The translations under genes and the position numbers were made by a program. From assembly GCA_003453515.1 (NCBI GenBank), contig DMLD01000043.1:1-6755 (forward strand): a DNA stretch of 6,755 nucleotides, written 5' to 3'. The DNA comes from Lachnospiraceae bacterium. Lineage in GTDB: Bacteria > Bacillota > Clostridia > Lachnospirales > Lachnospiraceae. This document shows, piece by piece, positions 6,504 through 6,755 of the stretch. The number at the start of each line of letters is the position of its first letter. Position 1 is the stretch's first letter. The notes below the pieces were generated by a model that was not told the origin of the DNA, did no database searches, and was given only the letters and a program-made list of their open reading frames with translations.

Positions 6504-6526
6504 GGAGTACGGATAAGATGTACTCC
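6504..6526 (+). other. Hairpin in front of the last gene's ribosome binding site
   Basis: GGAGTAC (6504-6510) pairs perfectly with GTACTCC (6520-6526) across a nine-base loop in the 55-base gap between the FtsA-like gene and the next gene. It has no U-tract, so it is not a terminator. The ribosome binding site at 6533-6536 remains unpaired. It may affect mRNA stability or relative expression, or mean nothing. Confidence 0.45.
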
Positions 6527-6544
6527 CGGAATGGAGAGAATGTT

Positions 6545-6755
6545 ATGCTCAAGATTATGGCAACGGTTTTTAAGGAGCGCTTCATCTACAGGTTCCATGT
6601 GATCCTCTATGTGTCGATGCTGCTTTACATCATCGCATGTTTAGCTATGTCCATTGAATCCCATGGTGAGAAGATGGAGGTATACGAATTCTTCGTGGCG
6701 ATAGGGCTGTTTGTCGTGATGTTCATCGTTGAACATGTGGCATTCAAGGATCCGG
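6545..6755 (+). CDS. Small membrane protein of unknown function, 3' partial
   Basis: An open frame of 70 visible codons that runs off the right edge. ATG 6545 is preceded by GGAG (6533-6536) at 8-base spacing, a good start. The protein opens with a short basic segment (MLKIMATVFKERFIYRF), followed by a hydrophobic helix (about residues 18-36, HVILYVSMLLYIIACLAMS), a short polar loop rich in Glu and Lys, and a second hydrophobic helix (about 51-69, beginning FFVAIGLFVVMFIVEH). This predicts two membrane-spanning segments with the N-terminus probably inside. I do not recognise the family. There is no terminator or clear promoter in the 55-base gap, so co-transcription with the FtsA-like gene is likely; a membrane partner for that protein is an attractive but unproven reading. 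Confidence 0.7.
   Translation, partial: MLKIMATVFKERFIYRFHVILYVSMLLYIIACLAMSIESHGEKMEVYEFFVAIGLFVVMFIVEHVAFKDP

Overview
The window looks like a chromosomal segment of a Gram-positive bacterium of the Clostridia, plausibly Lachnospiraceae. The pointers are mid-range base composition, sigma-A promoters with TGnTATAAT extended -10 boxes, GGAG-type ribosome binding sites, a DNA polymerase I with a degenerate proofreading domain, and a long FtsA-type protein of a kind I associate with clostridia. The family placement is inference; no rRNA or other taxonomic marker is present.

Everything is on the + strand. (1) Bases 2-772 hold the 3' part of a polyphosphate kinase 2 family gene, most likely the C-terminal catalytic domain of a two-domain polyphosphate:AMP phosphotransferase; its frame stays open to the left edge. 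(2) Bases 782-983 are a compact tRNA unit: promoter, tRNA-Leu(CAA) and a 20-bp bidirectional terminator. (3) Bases 984-1262 are a gene-free block, unusually rich in structure. Its GC-rich first part has three hairpins, a 33-nt direct repeat and a second copy of the last bases of the tRNA. Its AT-rich second part (1148-1262) folds on paper into a three-way junction closed by a perfect 13-bp stem. (4) Bases 1283-4051 are polA with its own promoter. (5) Bases 4142-6489 are a promoter and a 765-residue FtsA/actin-like protein with a long C-terminal extension. (6) Bases 6545-6755 are the start of a small membrane protein that runs off the right edge and is probably co-transcribed with the FtsA-like gene.

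The genes do not form one pathway: polyphosphate/nucleotide metabolism, translation, DNA repair and replication, and a cell-envelope or division module lie side by side, and promoters or a terminator separate the first three. The FtsA-like gene and the membrane-protein gene behind it are the only likely functional pair. The most interesting items are the undescribed intergenic repeat and three-way-junction block, and the FtsA-like protein with C-terminal beta-rich modules and no visible terminal membrane helix.
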